From Prevotella sp. (GTDB lineage: Bacteria > Bacteroidota > Bacteroidia > Bacteroidales > Bacteroidaceae): a DNA stretch of 64,000 nucleotides. This document shows positions 45,513 to 52,659 of this stretch, one piece after another; positions within the stretch are counted from its first letter, which is position 1, and each line of letters begins with the position of its first letter. The stretch covers positions 38,349-102,348 of the forward strand of contig JAFZIZ010000006.1 of the NCBI GenBank assembly GCA_017554145.1, in the 5' to 3' direction. The notes below the pieces were generated by a model, which made no database searches, was not told where the DNA came from, and was given only the letters and a program-made list of their open reading frames with translations. The position numbers and the translations under genes were made by a program.

Positions 45513-45544
45513 TTTGGTTTGTAACTAAAATTTAGTTACTTTTG
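45513..45544 (+). promoter_or_regulatory. hicAB promoter with embedded operator palindrome
   Basis: TTTG at 45513-45516 and TACTTTTG at 45537-45544, spacer 20 nt. A 19-bp palindrome, GTAACTAAAATTTAGTTAC (45521-45539), fills the spacer and runs into the -7 box. Binding there would block RNA polymerase, so it is the likely HicB (or HicAB) operator. Confidence 0.8.
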
Positions 45545-45564
45545 CAGGCAAAAGGATAAATAAC

Positions 45565-45822
45565 ATGAGTACAAAAGAGAAACTGAGGGAGCGATTCATG
45601 AAGATGCCATCGGATTTTACATTCGACGAAATGCAGCAACTATTAATAGGTTATGGCTATGAAAAAGGAAACAAAGGACGCACTTCAGGCTCTCGCATTA
45701 TATTTAAGAAAACGGACAAACGTCCTATTATGTTGCACAAGCCACATCCTGGCAACATTGTAAAAGGATACGCCATGCAACAGGTTTATAATGAATTGAA
45801 AGAAGCTGGATTAATACAATAG
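45565..45822 (+). CDS. hicA: HicA-family mRNA interferase toxin
   Basis: 85 residues. Double-stranded-RNA-binding-like fold typical of HicA: GSRIIFKKTDKRPIMLHKPHPG, with the catalytic His in LHKPHPG, then the C-terminal helix. It is longer than the commonest 60-residue HicA because of an N-terminal helix (KEKLRERFMKMPSDFTFDEM). It cleaves mRNA when free of HicB. hicB follows 11 nt downstream. Confidence 0.9.
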   Translation: MSTKEKLRERFMKMPSDFTFDEMQQLLIGYGYEKGNKGRTSGSRIIFKKTDKRPIMLHKPHPGNIVKGYAMQQVYNELKEAGLIQ

Positions 45823-45833
45823 GAGGAAAAGTT

Positions 45834-46178
45834 ATGAATACAATGACGTACAAAGGTTATTTGGGATCTGTTGCCTATAGTGAGAAAGACAATGTCTTCT
45901 TTGGCAAGATTGAAGGAATCAACGGATTGGTGAATTTCGAGGGTGAGAGCGTCAAAGAATTGACAGAAGCCTTCCATGAAGCCGTTGATGATTATCTGGC
46001 ATATTGTAAAGACGAGGGAATTGAGCCAGAGAAGAGTTATACAGGTGTGCTGAATGTAAGACTGAAGCCTGCGGTGCATCGTCAGATTGCCATGCTGGCT
46101 AAGCAAGCAGGAATGACGATTAATAGTTATATCAAAGAGGCTCTGGAAGAAAAGGCCGAGGCAGCATTAGCACTATAA
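45834..46178 (+). CDS. hicB: HicB-family antitoxin
   Basis: 114 residues. N-terminal degenerate RNase-H-like domain (GYLGSVAYSEKDNVFFGKIEGI) and C-terminal ribbon-helix-helix (RLKPAVHRQIAMLAKQAG and following helix) for DNA binding. A strong AGGAGG box precedes the ATG. It neutralises HicA and probably binds the palindrome in the shared promoter. Confidence 0.92.
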   Translation: MNTMTYKGYLGSVAYSEKDNVFFGKIEGINGLVNFEGESVKELTEAFHEAVDDYLAYCKDEGIEPEKSYTGVLNVRLKPAVHRQIAMLAKQAGMTINSYIKEALEEKAEAALAL

Positions 46179-46231
46179 TTAAACATCTATTTTTGATTTC
46201 ACAGAATAAATCAGGGTGTTCGCTGAAAGTT

Positions 46232-46263
46232 TTTGCGAACATTCCGATTCCTGTTTACCTTTG
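46232..46263 (+). promoter_or_regulatory. promoter driving repeat copy 1
   Basis: TTTG at 46232-46235 and TACCTTTG at 46256-46263 with a 20-nt spacer. The only thing downstream on this strand is the repeated segment ending in a terminator. Confidence 0.75.
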
Positions 46264-46397
46264 CAGCGAAGTTACAAAGATTCATATATTGGTTAGTTGA
46301 AAAACAGTTGTTAGTTGTTTTTAGGTAGAAGATTGAAAAAGGTTGCCTAAGGCAATGAAAAACGACGGCCATCGTGATGATGGTCGCCGTTTTTATG
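46260..46397 (+). repeat. 140-bp direct repeat, copy 1
   Basis: Nearly identical to 47199-47339: one substitution (TTGAAAAAC versus TTGATAAAC) and three inserted bases in copy 2. The two copies bracket the HigBA-like operon. Only copy 1 has a consensus -7 box at its edge. Confidence 0.92.
46271..46397 (+). ncRNA. candidate small RNA from repeat copy 1
   Basis: A consensus promoter is followed by about 125 nt without a coding frame. They include a small hairpin TTGCC-TAA-GGCAA (46339-46356 region) and end in a 12-bp stem (ACGACGGCCATC/GATGGTCGCCGT, one mismatch, one G-T) plus T5. The hairpin is also A-flanked, so it can terminate the antitoxin operon on the other strand. It may simply be a terminator-bearing repeat. 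Confidence 0.45.
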
Positions 46398-46430
46398 CTT
46401 ACTCGCTTTATATTACAAAGTGGACAAAGC

Positions 46431-46742
46431 TCATAGTACAGTTAGTGAGATTCTCTTGCCTAAACCTGCAAAGATACGGAATAAAGTAGATAACTGAATA
46501 TCTGCATGCCCATTCTCAATCTTTGAGATATAACTCTTCTTAGTTCCAATCTTATTGGCTAATTCCTCCTGAGTAAGACCAGCCTGAAGACGATGTTCCT
46601 TCAAGCATTCCGCTAAACAGAATGCCTCGGCTTCGGCTTCAAACTTCTCACGTTCTGCAGTACCTTGCTTACCATATTCTGCATCAAGCAGTTCTTCAAA
46701 TGTCGTACTGGCCATTATTGCCTCTTTTTTCTTTGCATCCAT
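46431..46742 (-). CDS. XRE-family antitoxin (HigA-like)
   Basis: 103 residues; a Met at position 10 is an alternative start. The C-terminal half is a classic XRE helix-turn-helix (LQAGLTQEELANKIGTKKSYISKIENG). It follows the toxin gene by 1 nt in a toxin-first order, as in higBA. It should bind the toxin and the operon promoter. Confidence 0.88.
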   Translation of the reverse strand: MDAKKKEAIMASTTFEELLDAEYGKQGTAEREKFEAEAEAFCLAECLKEHRLQAGLTQEELANKIGTKKSYISKIENGHADIQLSTLFRIFAGLGKRISLTVL

Positions 46743-46743
46743 A

Positions 46744-47091
46744 TTACTTATCCTCCTTGCTTTTAAAATATTCTTTCTTTATGGCTTCTGCCCGTTTGAT
46801 TTCTCGCTGTGGCGTCTTTTGCGTCTTCTTTTGGAATCCATGAAAGAGCACTACGACAGCCCCTTGATCCATGCAACAGAATATCCTATAAATATTGCTG
46901 TCTATTTCAATACGTATCTCATAAATACCATCAGACCCTTCTATGAACTGAAAGAACTTCCGAGGTATCATGCGCTGGGTTTCCACAAGCCTCAATACGA
47001 AGTTTATTTTGCCTCGGACATCCTTTGTCTGTGATAGATAGAAATCCTTATAATAGTTCTTAAATAACTTGATAGTTCTTATTTTCTCCAT
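46744..47091 (-). CDS. RelE/HigB-superfamily toxin
   Basis: 115 residues from the ATG at 47091. A longer frame starting at 47118 overlaps the -7 box, so the internal start is preferred. The ParE/RelE-like (Gp49 type) core reads ... RKFFQFIEGSDGIYEIRIE, then YRIFCCMDQGAVVVLFHGFQKKTQKTP and a basic C-terminal helix. It probably cleaves mRNA at the ribosome. Operon with the XRE antitoxin. Confidence 0.88.
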   Translation of the reverse strand: MEKIRTIKLFKNYYKDFYLSQTKDVRGKINFVLRLVETQRMIPRKFFQFIEGSDGIYEIRIEIDSNIYRIFCCMDQGAVVVLFHGFQKKTQKTPQREIKRAEAIKKEYFKSKEDK

Positions 47092-47115
47092 TAAATCCTG
47101 ATAACTTTTACGCTG

Positions 47116-47147
47116 CAAAGTTAACTAATTCGTGAACAAACGCCAAA
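47116..47147 (-). promoter_or_regulatory. promoter of the HigBA-like operon
   Basis: Minus-strand TAACTTTG (plus CAAAGTTA, 47116-47123) and TTTG (plus CAAA, 47144-47147), spacer 20 nt. Confidence 0.75.
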
Positions 47148-47198
47148 TATTTTATCCCTTTTCTGCATATTAAGCATCATTTTTAACAATCAAGGAAG

Positions 47199-47339
47199 TT
47201 TGCAGCGAAGTTACAAAGATTCATATATTGGTTAGTTGATAAACAGTTGTTAGTTGTTTTTAGGTAGAAGATTGAAAAAGGGTTGCCTAAGGCAATGAAG
47301 AAAACGACGGCCATCGTGATGATGGTCGCCGTTTTTATG
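47199..47339 (+). repeat. 140-bp direct repeat, copy 2
   Basis: Copy of 46260-46397. The sequence before it (GAAGTTTG) lacks the TA of a -7 box, so it is probably not transcribed from its own promoter. Its hairpin, read on the minus strand with TTTTC after it, would terminate the membrane-protein operon at 47372-48349. Confidence 0.9.
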
Positions 47340-47371
47340 TTTTCAAAAAGATTCAAAAATGAATATTATGT

Positions 47372-47740
47372 TCATTTCGTGTTCTTGTCTTTAAATATTT
47401 TGGCAGCTTCGCCTATTGTAGCTAGAACTTTATAGATTGGAGATATAAGGAAACATGATATAGCTAAATAAATAAACGCCATACTCATGTAATCTCTCTC
47501 AGGATGGTATCTGCTTGAATTAAAAGATAGGATTAATCCAACAAAAAATAGTACTACACCCATAACAATCAGAATACTGGAGATTACTCTAAGTGATTTT
47601 ACACCAGTTCCTTCAAGATTGTCATAAGACTTACTCTCTTTTTGTTCTTTAAGATTAAGGACTTTTAAATCCTCTTTCTTTTCGTTTGAACTTCCATTGC
47701 TCTCTTTTATGTTGAGGGCATCTAATTCTTGTTTATCCAT
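47372..47740 (-). CDS. small membrane protein of a three-gene cluster
   Basis: 122 residues. A hydrophilic, Lys/Glu-rich N-terminal 48 residues is followed by two membrane spans (about 50-73 and 88-108). No recognised family. It is 1 nt after the next listed gene on the minus strand. The three genes 48149-48349, 47742-48128 and 47372-47740 encode only small membrane proteins and lie between two toxin-antitoxin modules. Confidence 0.65.
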   Translation of the reverse strand: MDKQELDALNIKESNGSSNEKKEDLKVLNLKEQKESKSYDNLEGTGVKSLRVISSILIVMGVVLFFVGLILSFNSSRYHPERDYMSMAFIYLAISCFLISPIYKVLATIGEAAKIFKDKNTK

Positions 47741-47741
47741 A

Positions 47742-48128
47742 TTATTTCATATTTTTATGAAGTGTAAAGAAAAAAACTGATATGACTACCCAAACGGCCG
47801 TTTCCATGAAAAAAGAAATAATATTACCGAACCAGCCATAATAAAGGAAAGGCCATAACACGAGAATAGCCTTTAATAAACTCGCATAAGCGACAATTTT
47901 AGTTGTTCCTTTTATTGTTATGTTTGAAATTCGTGGCTTTAATTTCTTCCAATTAAATGCCACATACAAGATAATCCCAATTACAATGTAAAGAAACGAA
48001 TAACGTATAATAATGGGGAATTCTTCTTCCCAGTATGTTGTATATTCGTATGTTGCATGAAAAACCACAAGTGCTATAATATACACAAGTAGCAATACAC
48101 ATATTATTATTCTATTAATTTTACCCAT
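47742..48128 (-). CDS. four-span small membrane protein
   Basis: 128 residues from the ATG at 48128 (a TTG five codons upstream also fits). Four hydrophobic segments: about 5-25, 40-60, 75-95 and 100-123. No recognised domain. Middle gene of the membrane cluster. Confidence 0.65.
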   Translation of the reverse strand: MGKINRIIICVLLLVYIIALVVFHATYEYTTYWEEEFPIIIRYSFLYIVIGIILYVAFNWKKLKPRISNITIKGTTKIVAYASLLKAILVLWPFLYYGWFGNIISFFMETAVWVVISVFFFTLHKNMK

Positions 48129-48148
48129 AGGAATCACTGACAATAATA

Positions 48149-48349
48149 TTATCCTTTATATACTTTCCAAAAGAACAAAATAAAAGGTAGCCATAATAAT
48201 GTGTCAACTATTCTGCTAATTTTATCAAAGAGGGTTATGGTAATATACTCATAATCCGCTTGCAAGTAGGTAAACAATTCAATTACAGAGAAAACAAAAA
48301 CCAACGATACGATGATTAATGCGATTAGCGAAACTGTTTTCAAACTCAT
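48149..48349 (-). CDS. two-span small membrane protein
   Basis: 66 residues, two membrane segments (about 5-28 and 46-62) joined by a short loop with acidic and aromatic residues. No recognised family. First gene of the cluster; no convincing promoter is seen upstream. Confidence 0.6.
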   Translation of the reverse strand: MSLKTVSLIALIIVSLVFVFSVIELFTYLQADYEYITITLFDKISRIVDTLLWLPFILFFWKVYKG

Positions 48350-48632
48350 ACTATATTTGCTTTAAGTTAATAAAAAATGGCAATATTAATACACAAAAAG
48401 AAAAACGTGGACATATTACTTCGTCTACGTTTCTGGGGTATCTCCAAACACCTTGCGTACTTAAACGAGTAAAAGCCCACGCCATCAGGCGCGAACTATC
48501 TACTTCTATTCTTGTACGCTTCATTAAATTTTGGAGATTTTCAGAAACAAGAATCAAAAGTGGACGTTCTGTCTTATGTCATTTTTATACTATCTCAGCC
48601 CATAGGCATCTACTGTTTTTAGGGTTCAACTA
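48350..48632. other. non-coding stretch between membrane cluster and YafQ gene
   Basis: 283 bp without a convincing gene. A hairpin AAACGTGGAC/GTCTACGTTT (48403-48433, one mismatch) followed on the minus strand by a T/C-rich run looks like a terminator for the YafQ operon, but it lies 200 nt after its stop. Between them are small GC-rich inverted repeats (CGCC-TGAT-GGCG near 48490). It could be a structured RNA or a decayed gene. Confidence 0.4.
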
Positions 48633-48920
48633 TTATTTTCGTTTCTTTCCAAACAAATCAGAGTGTGTGCCAGTATTAAGCATGAGCAACTCTAATTCGT
48701 CTTCATACTGATTCCAAATTAGCAACCAATTAGGTTGTATATGACACTCCCATTGTCCCTTGCGGTCTCCATGAAGAATGTGGGGATGATATTGAGGTGG
48801 AAGTGATCCATCACGTTCAAGCAATTGGACTACATCACGAAACTTATCCATTGGATAGCCTCGCTTCTTACAACGTTCCAAGTCCTTCTCAAACTGATGT
48901 GTTGTCTTAATCTTGTACAT
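48633..48920 (-). CDS. YafQ-family mRNA interferase toxin
   Basis: 95 residues. The RelE-superfamily YafQ pattern is very clear: YHPHILHGDRKGQWECHI, NWLLIW and the C-terminal NTGTHSDLF, where His86 matches the catalytic His of E. coli YafQ. It cleaves translated mRNA. It shares one base with the upstream antitoxin gene. Confidence 0.92.
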   Translation of the reverse strand: MYKIKTTHQFEKDLERCKKRGYPMDKFRDVVQLLERDGSLPPQYHPHILHGDRKGQWECHIQPNWLLIWNQYEDELELLMLNTGTHSDLFGKKRK

Positions 48921-49150
48921 CAGATTCCCATTTTCTTAAAGAACTCTTCACTGTTTTCGTACTCATACACACGTCCTTCTTTTACGTCTAATAATGACTT
49001 TTCATAGCGTGTAAGACGTTTTTTACGTGCAGGAGCCTTTGCTTCTGCACGTACAGTACTAACCTTCTCTACGCCTACAAGCGACTTAACAATGCGACGA
49101 ATGTTAGGCATATAGGATGAATCCTTCAATGTGATTACAAGTTGTGCCAT
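48920..49150 (-). CDS. antitoxin partner of the YafQ toxin
   Basis: 76 residues from the ATG at 49150; a longer frame reaches into the promoter. It has an N-terminal beta-strand segment (QLVITLKDSSYMPNIRRIVKSL), a basic patch and an acidic C-terminal helix (SLLDVKEGRVYEYENSEEFF) likely to cover the toxin. The N-terminal part does not look like the usual RelB/DinJ ribbon-helix-helix, so the family is unclear; the role is inferred from the one-base overlap with the toxin. Confidence 0.75.
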   Translation of the reverse strand: MAQLVITLKDSSYMPNIRRIVKSLVGVEKVSTVRAEAKAPARKKRLTRYEKSLLDVKEGRVYEYENSEEFFKKMGI

Positions 49151-49174
49151 TTGGTAATCTCCTATTATTTTCGG

Positions 49175-49206
49175 CAAAGATAGGGAATTATTTCGGAAGT
49201 CACAAG
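49175..49206 (-). promoter_or_regulatory. promoter of the YafQ module
   Basis: Minus-strand TATCTTTG (plus CAAAGATA, 49175-49182) with CTTG (plus CAAG, 49203-49206), spacer 20 nt. Confidence 0.65.
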
Positions 49207-49266
49207 GATTTCAATCAAAAATTACAGAGAAAAAAGAATATTTCTCTAATGAAATTCTATGTTCTA

Positions 49267-49350
49267 AATTTGAGAACATAAGTTTATAATTTGAAAACAC
49301 ATGTTCATAAATTCAAAACATAAATTCTCAAATTGTAAACATAAAATTCT
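49267..49350 (+). repeat. four direct repeats with exact 21-bp period
   Basis: Units start at 49267, 49288, 49309 and 49330; each begins with AAWTT, then five variable bases and AACA (12-base core), followed by a less conserved TAARTTC-like half. The 353-bp region (49151-49503) is otherwise purine- and AT-rich, and ends in the promoter of the next operon. Confidence 0.75.
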
Positions 49351-49435
49351 CAGAATAGAAAAAAGAAAAAAGTAAGAGAGAAATAGAGGGAGAAAAAGGA
49401 AAAAAGTTGAGAATATGACAAAATACCCTAATAAA

Positions 49436-49467
49436 TTTGCCCCTTTCCTTAATTCTTTGTACCTTTG
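49436..49467 (+). promoter_or_regulatory. promoter of the headgroup/lpt/mla operon
   Basis: TTTG at 49436-49439 and TACCTTTG at 49460-49467, spacer 20 nt. Expected start near 49475; the 21-bp repeat array lies 90 bp upstream. Confidence 0.85.
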
Positions 49468-49503
49468 CAGGCTGAATTCTTATATATAATATAAGGTATA
49501 ACT

Positions 49504-50490
49504 ATGAAGGAAGAATTTTCAAAGACTTTGAAATCGGCAGAGACAGAAGACTGGCTCGACCTGCATGTGGTACGTCCGTTCTGCTATTGGTGGGCAGTTC
49601 TCTTTGCCAAACTTGACATACACCCCAACACCGTGACCATCTGGTCGATGATTATCGGTGCTGCGAGTGCATTCTTTTTTGCCTGCGGCAGTTTCTATTA
49701 CGAAGGCACTTATGGACTCGTGATGAATATCATCGCCATCCTGCTGCTTTGTTTGGCTGACATCTTCGACTGCACAGACGGACAGTTGGCACGCATGACT
49801 GGTAAGAAGAGCCGACTCGGACGCATCCTTGACGGTGTGGCAGGCTTTGCATGGTTTATCCCTATCTACCATGTATTGGTGTATCGTTTCTATATCCATC
49901 ACGACATTGAGTTCGGTTGGCTGGGTATTGAGAACACTGAACAGAACACTATCATTGCCACGATCATCGTCTATATCTTAGGATTGATATCGGGTATTGT
50001 AGGTCTGGCTGGTCAACAGCGCTTGGCAGACTATTACATCCAAGCCCATCTCTTCTTCCTGAAAGGCGAGAAAGGCAGCGAACTCGATAACTCTGCACGC
50101 CAAAAGGAACTCTACGACCAGATGACAAAAGAGACGCCATGGGTGGAGCGTTATTTCCAGAAGACGTATATCGACTATACGAAGAAACAGGAAGCGAAGA
50201 CACCAGAGTTCCAACGTATGTTGGCAACGATGCGTGAGAAATACGGCAGTTTCGACAACCTGCCAGCAGATGTTCGTGAGGAGTTCCATAAGAACTCGCT
50301 GCCTGTCATCAAGTGGAACGGTCTGTTGACCTTCAATTTTCGCTCAGCATGGCTGTTCCTCTTCTGCTTGATAGATATCCCTGTGATGAACTTCGTATGG
50401 GAGATTGTCGGTATGGGACTGCTTGCCTGGTATGTCAACCATCGCCACGAGACGTTCTGTAAGGAGATTACAGAAAAATTGAAGAGTTGA
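49504..50490 (+). CDS. CDP-alcohol phosphatidyltransferase family protein, variant motif
   Basis: 328 residues, about six membrane segments. The family motif is present as DCTDGQLAR, eight residues, GRILDGVAG. Compared with the canonical motif that ends in LDxxAD, the fourth Asp (the proposed catalytic base) is Gly here. A central soluble loop (about 185-255) is rich in charged residues. The family joins a CDP-activated alcohol to a second alcohol in lipid synthesis. It leads an operon with a flippase-like protein, an aminotransferase and a nucleotidyltransferase, which points to a special polar headgroup. The missing Asp leaves activity open. Confidence 0.85.
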   Translation: MKEEFSKTLKSAETEDWLDLHVVRPFCYWWAVLFAKLDIHPNTVTIWSMIIGAASAFFFACGSFYYEGTYGLVMNIIAILLLCLADIFDCTDGQLARMTGKKSRLGRILDGVAGFAWFIPIYHVLVYRFYIHHDIEFGWLGIENTEQNTIIATIIVYILGLISGIVGLAGQQRLADYYIQAHLFFLKGEKGSELDNSARQKELYDQMTKETPWVERYFQKTYIDYTKKQEAKTPEFQRMLATMREKYGSFDNLPADVREEFHKNSLPVIKWNGLLTFNFRSAWLFLFCLIDIPVMNFVWEIVGMGLLAWYVNHRHETFCKEITEKLKS

Positions 50491-50518
50491 AGAGTTGAAG
50501 AATTGAAAAATTGAAGAG
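50479..50518 (+). repeat. 8-bp tandem microrepeat x5
   Basis: Units TTGAAGAG, TTGAAGAG, TTGAAGAA, TTGAAAAA, TTGAAGAG run through the stop codon of the CDP-alcohol gene and fill the gap to the next ATG. A related x4 array is at 51555-51586. Confidence 0.9.
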
Positions 50519-50520
50519 CC

Positions 50521-51558
50521 ATGAAGTGGACGAAACAACGGCTGAATAACCTGTTCTTCATTCTTGGTATCGCTGCCATCGTAGTGATGCTGCTGACTTT
50601 CGATGTCAGTTTCATCGAACTATGGGAGCATATCTGCCACGCAGGCTATTGGCTGATTCCCATTGTGGGGATATGGATCTTCGTCTACGCACTGAATGCA
50701 CTCGCTTGGAAAGCCACGATCGAGGGGAATATCGGAGGAAAGGCGCCCATCAGTTTCTGGCGCATCTATCGACTGACGATTACGGGTTATGCCCTTAACT
50801 ACGCCACACCAGTAGGCGGACTCGGTGGTGAGCCATATCGCATCATGGAACTCTCGAAGGATATCGACAAGCAACATGCGACATCTTCCGTTATCCTCTA
50901 TGCGATGATGCACTTCTTCGCCCATTTCTGGTTCTGGTTTATCAGTATCTTTATCTATCTCGCTCTGGTGCTTGTAGGTGACATGCCCATGACAACAGCC
51001 ATCGGAATCATACTGGGCATCATTGTAGTCTTCTGCCTATTGGCGTTCTATCTCTTCGGAAAGGGCTATCAAAACGGGCTGGTGAAGTATATATTGGGCT
51101 TAGTAGCCAAGATTCCAGGACTGAAGAAATGGACTCTGCGCTTCTGGGCACGCCATTCGGAGGCGATAGAGAATGTCGACAAACATATCATGTCACTGCA
51201 TAATCAGGACAAGGGGGCTTTCTATAAGAGTCTTTTCTATGAATATTCCTCTCGCGTCGTACAGAGTCTCGAGGTGATGTTCATGCTGTTGCTCTTCGGT
51301 GTTGACTGCGGAGGCGGACTCGGAGGACTGACTCTCACGTTCCTACACAGCATCCTGATAGTGGCATTCACCACCCTGTTTGCCAACCTCATCGGTTTCC
51401 TGCCTATGCAGTTAGGTGTTCAGGAAGGTGGCTTTGTGCTCTCTATTGCAGCCCTTGGACTCTCTGCGGCATTAGGTATCTTCGTGAGTATCATCTGTCG
51501 CGTCAGGGAAATCATCTGGATTGCCATCGGTATGGCGTTGATGAAGATAAAGAATTGA
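50521..51558 (+). CDS. lysylphosphatidylglycerol synthase TM-region/flippase-like membrane protein
   Basis: 345 residues, about eight membrane segments, no catalytic domain. The pattern NYATPVGGLGGEPYRI and the later GFLPMQLGVQEGG match the LPG-synthase transmembrane (AglD/UPF0104) superfamily, whose members move or modify polyprenyl- or phospholipid-linked groups. Placed between the CDP-alcohol transferase and the aminotransferase genes, it probably translocates the product across the inner membrane; this is inference. Confidence 0.8.
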   Translation: MKWTKQRLNNLFFILGIAAIVVMLLTFDVSFIELWEHICHAGYWLIPIVGIWIFVYALNALAWKATIEGNIGGKAPISFWRIYRLTITGYALNYATPVGGLGGEPYRIMELSKDIDKQHATSSVILYAMMHFFAHFWFWFISIFIYLALVLVGDMPMTTAIGIILGIIVVFCLLAFYLFGKGYQNGLVKYILGLVAKIPGLKKWTLRFWARHSEAIENVDKHIMSLHNQDKGAFYKSLFYEYSSRVVQSLEVMFMLLLFGVDCGGGLGGLTLTFLHSILIVAFTTLFANLIGFLPMQLGVQEGGFVLSIAALGLSAALGIFVSIICRVREIIWIAIGMALMKIKN

Positions 51559-51594
51559 AAAGTTGAAGAATTGAAAAATTAAAATAAATATATT

Positions 51595-52659
51595 ATGAAT
51601 TATCTCGACAGAAACGAATTTAACTTTGAGCCCAGCCAGAAAGTGGTAGAGGCTATCAAGAACTTCGACCCCAAAACACTGTGTTTCTATACCCGTATCT
51701 ACGATCAGGGTAAGAAGAGCGTCATCTCTGTACGCCTCAGTGAGATATACGGAGTGGATGAGAGTCAGGTACTGCTGACCTATGGTGGTGAGGACATGCT
51801 GAAGAACGCTATCCATTACTTCCTCTCAATCAATAGCCAACAGCCAATGGCTAATGGCCAACAGCCAAATACCAAGATTCTCATTCCTGAGTTCTCATGG
51901 TGGTATTATAATCGTGTGGCAAGTGAGTGTGGTGGTACATTTGAGATGTATCCCTTGCACGAGAAAGAGGACACCTTCGCCTACGATATCGACGAAGTGA
52001 TTGAATACACCAATCGTGTACATCCTCGTATGCTGCTGCTTGCCTCACCAAACAACCCCACAGGTAACGGTTTGACACCTGAGGAGATTGGTCGTATCAT
52101 GGAAAACATCCCTTCTGATACCATGGTACTTATCGACGAGGCATACGCCAGTTTCATCTCTACCGACACAGCGTATATTGCTCCGTTGGTGAACAAGTAC
52201 AACAACCTGATTATCTCACGTACGCTGTCTAAGTTCTATGGACTGCCCGGCTTGCGTGTAGGTTTCGGATTCATCGGCAAGGGTCACGACCAGTTTGAGA
52301 GTTACATCAACAAATACTTAGGCTACAACCGTTTCTCGGAGGCTGTGGCACTGGCTGCCCTCGACAGTGACGAGCACTATCGCAAGGTGGCTGATGATAT
52401 GCAGTGGGGACGTGATCTCTTCAAAAAAGAGTTAGGCAACCTGCCAGGCTTCAAAGTATATAAGTCTGTTGCTAACTTCATCCTCATCAAGTATCCTGTG
52501 GAAATCAAGGAGGAACTGATGGAGGCATTGAAGGTTCAGGACTATAAGATCAAGTTCATGGGTGACAAGGGTCTGGAGTCTTGCTTGCGTATCACCTTAG
52601 GTCGTAAGGAACAGACACAGACTGTGGTTGACACCATCTTAAAGTGCTTGAAGAAATGA
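51595..52659 (+). CDS. class I/II aminotransferase (HisC/CobD-like)
   Basis: 354 residues. PLP fold type I: ASPNNPTGNGLTPEEI, LIDEAYASF and the lysine site SRTLSKFYGLPGLRVG. It most resembles histidinol-phosphate aminotransferases and threonine-phosphate decarboxylases. Beside a nucleotidyltransferase and a CDP-alcohol transferase it may make an amino-alcohol phosphate or aminophosphonate headgroup, not histidine. Residues about 81-93 (NSQQPMANGQQPN) are encoded by five copies of a 7-bp repeat (51835-51869), an apparent insertion in a surface loop. The next gene overlaps by 4 nt. Confidence 0.85.
   Translation: MNYLDRNEFNFEPSQKVVEAIKNFDPKTLCFYTRIYDQGKKSVISVRLSEIYGVDESQVLLTYGGEDMLKNAIHYFLSINSQQPMANGQQPNTKILIPEFSWWYYNRVASECGGTFEMYPLHEKEDTFAYDIDEVIEYTNRVHPRMLLLASPNNPTGNGLTPEEIGRIMENIPSDTMVLIDEAYASFISTDTAYIAPLVNKYNNLIISRTLSKFYGLPGLRVGFGFIGKGHDQFESYINKYLGYNRFSEAVALAALDSDEHYRKVADDMQWGRDLFKKELGNLPGFKVYKSVANFILIKYPVEIKEELMEALKVQDYKIKFMGDKGLESCLRITLGRKEQTQTVVDTILKCLKK

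Noticed and set aside
47092-47118. Upstream ATG of the HigB-like toxin
   Set aside because: It overlaps the -7 box, so it would not be in the transcript.
48351-48557. 68-codon minus-strand frame
   Set aside because: It runs through the terminator-like hairpin, has no recognisable features and lacks a start signal.
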